Assembly: GCF_000186225.1 (NCBI RefSeq)
Contig: NC_014933.1
Span: 2,232,001-2,296,000 of the forward strand
DNA length: 64,000 nt
Origin: Bacteroides helcogenes P 36-108
GTDB taxonomy: Bacteria; Bacteroidota; Bacteroidia; Bacteroidales; Bacteroidaceae
Direction: 5' to 3'
Below, piece by piece: positions 59,409 to 64,000 of the stretch. Both the position numbers and the translations under genes were made by a program. Each line of letters begins with the position of its first letter. Positions within the stretch are counted from its first letter, which is position 1. Under the pieces are notes generated by a model. The model was not told the origin of the DNA. It searched no databases and worked only from the letters and a program-made list of their open reading frames with translations.

Positions 59409-61142
59409 CTATAAGGTCCATCCGGCGGTTTCTTGCTGAATGTTCCACAAACGTGCATAAAGTCCTTCATTGGCCAGCAGTGCCTCATGTCTCCCTTGTT
59501 CGACAATGCTTCCACCATTCAGCACCACGATATTGTCGGCATTGCAGACGGTCTTCAGGCGGTGGGCTATCACGATGACAGTACGTCCTTTTATTAGCAT
59601 ATCGATGGCTTGTTGCACTTCCACTTCGTTTTCTGGGTCAAGGGAGGCAGTGGCTTCGTCCAGCAATACAATTTGTGCATTTTTCAGTATGGCACGGGCA
59701 ATGGAAAGACGTTGCTTCTCACCCCCGGATAAAGTGCATCCACCTTCACCCACCATGCTATCATAGCCGTTGGGCAGGCGCATGATGAAGTCGTGGCAGC
59801 AGGCTTTTTGGGCAGCGGTTACAATATCTTCATCTGTGGCATCGGAACGTCCGAAACGGATATTGTTGCGGATGGTATCTTGAAATAGATAGACGTCCTG
59901 AAAAACCATTGAGATGCGTTCCATCAGTAACTCCGGCTCTATCTCTGACATCGGTACACCGTCAAACAGCACACGTCCCTTGTAAGGGTCGTAGAAACGG
60001 GCGCAAAGTTTCATCAACGTACTTTTTCCACTGCCTGAAGGCCCGACCAATGCTGTGAGTGAGTTGCAGGAAAGCGTCAGAGAGATGTCATTCAGCACCA
60101 TCTTGTCCTGATATCCGAACGACACATGCTCGAAAATAATGTCACCGCTTTGTGGAGCCTTGCGGCTGCCTCTCATTTCGGGTATGTTCATCAGGGAGAG
60201 GATGCGTCCTCCGGCAATGGAGAAGTAGCGGAACTCGGCGAAGTTGGTCAGTGCGGAAGTCAGCGGGTCGAACACGCGGGAGCCTACCACCAGAAACATG
60301 ACAAACGTCAGCACGGAAAGATTGCCGCCCAGCAGTAAGTAAGTGCCGCACAGCACCATCAGCGTCAGTCCGGCACGCACCAATGTAATGCTGAGCAGGA
60401 CGAAAGGACCGAGCAACGTTTCTTGACGGATACATGCTCGGCGTAAGTCGGCGAAAGCATTGCGCAGACGGACGAAGCGGGGGCCCAGCAGATTGTAGGC
60501 TTTCATCACACGGATGCCCTGAAGGTATTCTTCCAACCGGTTTCCAGCATTGATTTTCGCTGCTATCTGCTTGCCACTCAACCTTGTCTGCACGTAGGTA
60601 CTGCACCACAGTATCAGCACCGCCATCGGCAATGCCACAAACATGGCTATGGACATCCGCCAGTCGATAAACAGTAGTGACAGAAAGGCGAGAACAGGCA
60701 TGACCAATGCGCCCATCAGTTGTGGCAGATGGTGGGAGATACCGGTCTCTGCCATCGTGAAGTCCGTGATGAGCATGGATGAGAGGTCGCCGGGATCGTG
60801 GCGGGAGAGGAAGCCGAGTGACAGCTTGCGCAGATGTTCGGCAAGGCTGATACGTCCGGCGGCACTCATTTCGTAGGCTCCTCGGAAGTTAGCACGATAA
60901 GCGGCACGTTCTGCCACTGCCATAACTGCCATATAGACGACGAGTACGGCGGATAACAGCCATAAGCGTGAAGTGTCCAATGCTGTTCCGCTGCCGTCGA
61001 AAGAACGGAAGATGATGTTGATCGCCTCGATGGAGAGGCAGAAGGGGACAATGTTCACCAGATTGGCGAGCATGGTATAGCCCACCGGCTTGTTCAGGCG
61101 TTCGGTATGCCCGATGGTGATATTTTTGATTGTATTATCCAT
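59409..61142 (-). CDS. ABC transporter half-molecule (permease-ATPase)
   Basis: The 577-residue protein has six TM helices (about 20-290) and an ATPase domain (about 340-577) with Walker A GPSGSGKST, signature LSGGEKQR, Walker B LLDEATASLD and H-loop IAHRL. It pairs with the other half-transporter gene across the methyltransferase gene. Two such fused halves next to TonB-type barrels resemble YbtP/YbtQ and IrtA/IrtB siderophore importers. Substrate inferred. Confidence 0.88.
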   Translation of the reverse strand: MDNTIKNITIGHTERLNKPVGYTMLANLVNIVPFCLSIEAINIIFRSFDGSGTALDTSRLWLLSAVLVVYMAVMAVAERAAYRANFRGAYEMSAAGRISLAEHLRKLSLGFLSRHDPGDLSSMLITDFTMAETGISHHLPQLMGALVMPVLAFLSLLFIDWRMSIAMFVALPMAVLILWCSTYVQTRLSGKQIAAKINAGNRLEEYLQGIRVMKAYNLLGPRFVRLRNAFADLRRACIRQETLLGPFVLLSITLVRAGLTLMVLCGTYLLLGGNLSVLTFVMFLVVGSRVFDPLTSALTNFAEFRYFSIAGGRILSLMNIPEMRGSRKAPQSGDIIFEHVSFGYQDKMVLNDISLTLSCNSLTALVGPSGSGKSTLMKLCARFYDPYKGRVLFDGVPMSEIEPELLMERISMVFQDVYLFQDTIRNNIRFGRSDATDEDIVTAAQKACCHDFIMRLPNGYDSMVGEGGCTLSGGEKQRLSIARAILKNAQIVLLDEATASLDPENEVEVQQAIDMLIKGRTVIVIAHRLKTVCNADNIVVLNGGSIVEQGRHEALLANEGLYARLWNIQQETAGWTL

Positions 61143-61145
61143 GAT

Positions 61146-61778
61146 TTATTTTTCTTTATTATTATGCGCTATGATGCATAGGTTCTCTTTCTTGCGCTGA
61201 TGAATCTCTATTTCTCCGAAGCCGGCTGCTGCAAGCAGGGCTTCCAGTTGATTGGCGGGGTAAACGGTCATTCCTTCTATTCTGCTTGTCCATTTCGTGT
61301 TGCCGGGATCACTTGCCTCACAGCATATCAGCAGACTTCCGTTTTGGTGCAGCACTCTCTTTATTTCGGCGAATGCGGCGGGCAGATCTTTCCAGAAGTA
61401 GATAGTCTCGAAGGCCGTTACTGCATCAAACTGTCCGTCATTATAGGGAAGTTCTGTAACGTCGCCCTGACGTATGAAGCAACGTGTATTCATCTGTTTT
61501 CGGTTTCTCTTGCAGGCAAAGGTCACACTTTCCTCTGAGATGTCGATACCGTAAACCTTTCCATGCGGACATTTTTGCAGCATACAGGCAAGGTTGGCTC
61601 CGCCGCCACACCCTATATCCAATACATTTCCGTCCGGTTTCCACATCAGATAGGACATTGCCCACTGTGCCAGTGGTGCATGAAACCGATTCATTCCACG
61701 CAGAATCATACGTCCCCAAAAGCCTTTCGGGTGACTTGTATTCTGAAATATCCTGTCTATAAGACCTTTCTTTCCCAT
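61146..61778 (-). CDS. SAM-dependent methyltransferase
   Basis: The start is chosen at 61778 because the Shine-Dalgarno AAGGAGGT lies 6 bp before it, whereas it directly touches the ATG at 61784. The 210-residue protein has SAM-binding LDIGCGGGANLACMLQKC, then YGIDISEESV and FDAVTAFETIYFW. Its 3' end lies 3 bp before the downstream ABC gene, and its start overlaps or abuts the upstream ABC gene. Sandwiched between transporter halves it may modify a transported molecule. Confidence 0.85.
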   Translation of the reverse strand: MGKKGLIDRIFQNTSHPKGFWGRMILRGMNRFHAPLAQWAMSYLMWKPDGNVLDIGCGGGANLACMLQKCPHGKVYGIDISEESVTFACKRNRKQMNTRCFIRQGDVTELPYNDGQFDAVTAFETIYFWKDLPAAFAEIKRVLHQNGSLLICCEASDPGNTKWTSRIEGMTVYPANQLEALLAAAGFGEIEIHQRKKENLCIIAHNNKEK

Positions 61779-61780
61779 AA

Positions 61781-63595
61781 TCATACCTCCTTATTTTTAG
61801 TATTCAACTGCCAGCGGAATGCACTGGTATAGGCATCCCACATCTTCTTATAAACTCCCTCCGTGGTGCTGAGCGTCTCATGCCTGCCACGCTGCACGAT
61901 TTCGCCCTCTTTCAGCACGATAATCTGATTGGCGGAAATGATGGACGATAGGCGATGGGCGATGATGATGACCGTCTTGTCCTTGATGAGCTGCTGCAAT
62001 GCCTGCTGCATCTTGTACTCGTTTTCGGGGTCGGCAAAGGCGGTAGCCTCATCCAAGACCAGAATAGGCGCATTCTTCAGGATGGCACGCGCCACGCATA
62101 CCCGCTGTGCCTCGCCACCTGACAAGTATATGCCCTTATCTCCGATACGGGTATTGTAACCGTCGGGCAGGTTGCTGATAAAGTCGTGGCACTGGGCGGC
62201 ACGTGCGGCAGCCGTCACGTCTTCACGGGTGGCTGAGGGATTGCCCACGGCAATGTTCTCATAGAGCGTATCGTAAAACAAGAATGTGTCCTGAAACACG
62301 AAAGATACCAGATTCATCAGTTGCTCCGTGGCGATGTCCTTAATGTTGATGCCGCCAATCCGTATTTCTCCGCTGTCAATGTCCCAAAAGCGGGGAATAA
62401 GGTTTGCCACCGTGGACTTGCCGCTGCCCGAAGGACCTACAAGGGCGGTAATTTCTCTCTGCCCGGCGGTGAACGAAACATTACGGAGGGCTTCGGTGCG
62501 GGTAGTTGCCTTCGAATCTTTGTAAGCAAACGACACGTTGCGGAACTCGATGTCATATTTTTCGGGGATTTTCGGACAGGTGGGTTCGGGTATCGGCTCA
62601 CGGTCGAAAATGCGGTCGATGCGTTCCACTCCTTCGTCTATCTCCCGTGTGCTTCCCCCTAAATACATCAGTTTATAAACAGGAGACGCCATGCCCGGAC
62701 CGAGAATGATGAAGAACAGCCATACTACTGCCAGCGCAATGCTTCCGGACGTGCCCTGTATCATCAGTATGCCGACGGGAAGAATGAATGTTACCATTGA
62801 ATTGAGTAGCACGGTGAACATCATCATGCCGGACTGGTAGGTGTCGCATACTTTCAGTGCGTAGGTTTTGTACGCCTCAATCTCGGCATTAAAGCGGCGG
62901 AAAGAACGGACGCTCTGCCCGAATATCTTGACCACAGGCATTCCGCGCACATACTGCACCGCCGAAGCGCTCATCTGCTCCTGCGCATCGAAGTAGATAC
63001 GGGTGAACTCTTGTGCTTTCTTCCCCATGAAGTTGGTGAATTGTAGGAAGAGGCTCACCGCCACCACAGTCAGACAGACTACTGCCAGCCAGCCGTTGAG
63101 CGAGAAGAAAATGACAAATGTGACGACTACGGTTGCCACCACATTCACCAAGTCGGGAATGGTGTGGGCTATGAATGTTTCTATTTTCTCGATGTTTTGT
63201 TCCATCGTCTTCTTGATGGCTCCGGTAGATGTTCCGTTCAGGTAGCCGAGAGGCAGTTTGCCGATGTGTTCGGACAGGCGGACGCGCAGCCCGTAGAGAA
63301 TGCGGAATGCTGCCACGTGCGAGGACATCAGGGCGGCGTACAGAAACAGCAGTCCACCAATCAGTCCGATGAAAGCCATCCATCCCCAATGAATCATCCA
63401 CGTGCCGTCCACGGCAGACAGGTCGGAGCTGTGGCAAAGCAGTTCTTTCAGAATTTCGTAGATTGCCCAATAGGGAACCAGCATGCATGCAGCACTCAAC
63501 GCAGACAACGTACTTGCCAGTACAAGAAGTCCTTTACGTTCACCCGCTATCTGAAACAGGCGGGCAATGCCTTTCTTCTTTTGTTTTTCTTTCAT
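61781..63595 (-). CDS. ABC transporter half-molecule (permease-ATPase)
   Basis: The 604-residue protein has TM helices in about 20-320 and an ATPase domain (about 360-600) with Walker A GPSGSGKST, signature LSGGEAQR, Walker B LVLDEATAFADPENE and H-loop IAHRL. The unusual AFADPENE wording after Walker B resembles that of the siderophore importers IrtB/YbtQ, which supports an iron-chelate import role. First ABC gene of the run; ends within the ribosome-binding region of the methyltransferase gene. Confidence 0.88.
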   Translation of the reverse strand: MKEKQKKKGIARLFQIAGERKGLLVLASTLSALSAACMLVPYWAIYEILKELLCHSSDLSAVDGTWMIHWGWMAFIGLIGGLLFLYAALMSSHVAAFRILYGLRVRLSEHIGKLPLGYLNGTSTGAIKKTMEQNIEKIETFIAHTIPDLVNVVATVVVTFVIFFSLNGWLAVVCLTVVAVSLFLQFTNFMGKKAQEFTRIYFDAQEQMSASAVQYVRGMPVVKIFGQSVRSFRRFNAEIEAYKTYALKVCDTYQSGMMMFTVLLNSMVTFILPVGILMIQGTSGSIALAVVWLFFIILGPGMASPVYKLMYLGGSTREIDEGVERIDRIFDREPIPEPTCPKIPEKYDIEFRNVSFAYKDSKATTRTEALRNVSFTAGQREITALVGPSGSGKSTVANLIPRFWDIDSGEIRIGGINIKDIATEQLMNLVSFVFQDTFLFYDTLYENIAVGNPSATREDVTAAARAAQCHDFISNLPDGYNTRIGDKGIYLSGGEAQRVCVARAILKNAPILVLDEATAFADPENEYKMQQALQQLIKDKTVIIIAHRLSSIISANQIIVLKEGEIVQRGRHETLSTTEGVYKKMWDAYTSAFRWQLNTKNKEV

Positions 63596-63609
63596 TGTTC
63601 TATGTATTA

Positions 63610-64000
63610 TTAAAAACTATATTTTAGCTTCATCCACATCTCCGAATTTTGCTTGTACATGGCAAACATGCCTGCATCGGCATGGAAGAGGTCATAGCCC
63701 AGCATGGCATGTATTTGGTCGGTTATGGCATAATCGGCGCTCAGGCGGTTGTAAATTGCTCCATTGGACACATCGATATAGGCAAAGGTGGATATATTCA
63801 ATGTATTGTGTAGCAGATCTTTCGATATGCGGAGCGTGGATATTCCGGCGTTCCGGTAAGAGGAAATACTGCTGTCACAACGGTTGATGTACTTGTGGAA
63901 ATACTGCACGCCTAATGTCCAGTCGTTGCCGGGATAAAAGTCGATGCCCACCAAAGCATTGGTGGAATTACACCGCCGCACATCTCCTCCCACTACAGGT
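63610..64000 (-). CDS. Outer-membrane barrel protein, C-terminal part (5' end outside window)
   Basis: The frame is open to the window edge, so only the last 129 residues are seen. They form alternating strands (NALVGIDFYPGNDWTLGVQY, FHKYINRCD, ISKDLLHNTLNISTFAYIDV) ending in MKLKYSF with the terminal Phe of outer-membrane barrels. It is 14 bp before the ABC gene on the same strand, so probably the start of the run. It may be a barrel for uptake or export of the same molecule. Family not identified. Confidence 0.6.
   Translation of the reverse strand, partial: PVVGGDVRRCNSTNALVGIDFYPGNDWTLGVQYFHKYINRCDSSISSYRNAGISTLRISKDLLHNTLNISTFAYIDVSNGAIYNRLSADYAITDQIHAMLGYDLFHADAGMFAMYKQNSEMWMKLKYSF

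Overview
The window looks like a chromosomal segment of a gut Bacteroidota, most like Bacteroides/Phocaeicola. Supporting traits are many Bacteroides-type promoters (TTTG near -33, TAnnTTTG near -7), NigD-like and calycin-like proteins, FimB/Mfa2 and fimbrillin-type lipoproteins, an RteC-type domain, a HmuY/TonB receptor pair, a Rho factor with a long disordered insertion, and a FeoA-FeoB fusion. Species cannot be fixed from the sequence alone.

Layout. (1) 1-7230 is a decaying defence or mobile island. Four tightly packed plus-strand genes encode a GHKL histidine-kinase-like ATPase (cut by the window edge), a receiver protein without a recognisable output domain, an HNH nuclease and a TaqI/Eco57I-like N6-adenine methylase. 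A badly broken TrlF-like (PHP plus SMC-like ATPase) pseudogene follows, then a decayed tRNA-Ser locus. (2) 7259-13480 is core-like: a NigD-like lipoprotein, an ECF sigma factor with an anti-sigma/beta-barrel fusion, pflA, pflB and an intact tRNA-Ser(UGA). (3) 13515-26000 is accessory: a tyrosine-integrase relic beside the tRNA, an (AC)18 microsatellite, a fimbrial locus (DUF3575 OmpA-like protein, FimB/Mfa2-like protein, three fimbrillin-like lipoproteins), an array of 23-bp palindromic repeats before an HU-like gene, a chagasin-like/cystatin-like double inhibitor, a DUF2589-RteC chimera, a YhcG-type nuclease and a restriction-modification remnant with an intact AT-rich methylase.

(4) 26178-47891 is housekeeping: tRNA-His, a CapA-like gene, folD, ffh, rho, an EFR1-type ferredoxin, tilS, feoAB with a Cys-rich partner, tRNA-Cys, a TlpA-like thioredoxin, a methyltransferase, a VOC protein, a DUF4468 protein, an MBL hydrolase, a D-lactate dehydrogenase, a FadL-like porin, a queuosine-precursor operon (transporter, queC, queF) behind a probable preQ1-I riboswitch, eno and a small gene upstream of it. 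(5) 48033-64000 is an iron/heme block on the minus strand: LRR lipoprotein, calycin-like protein, lipoprotein, HmuR-like receptor, HmuY, membrane protein and PepSY protein in one run. Upstream lies a second run with an outer-membrane barrel, two half-size ABC transporters flanking a SAM methyltransferase, and a TonB-receptor-like barrel.

The best candidate for an undescribed system is the four-gene ATPase/receiver/HNH/methylase cassette at the left edge. It looks like a restriction-modification pair coupled to a two-component-like signalling pair. The inhibitor fusion, the 23-bp repeat array and the DUF2589-RteC chimera are the next most interesting.
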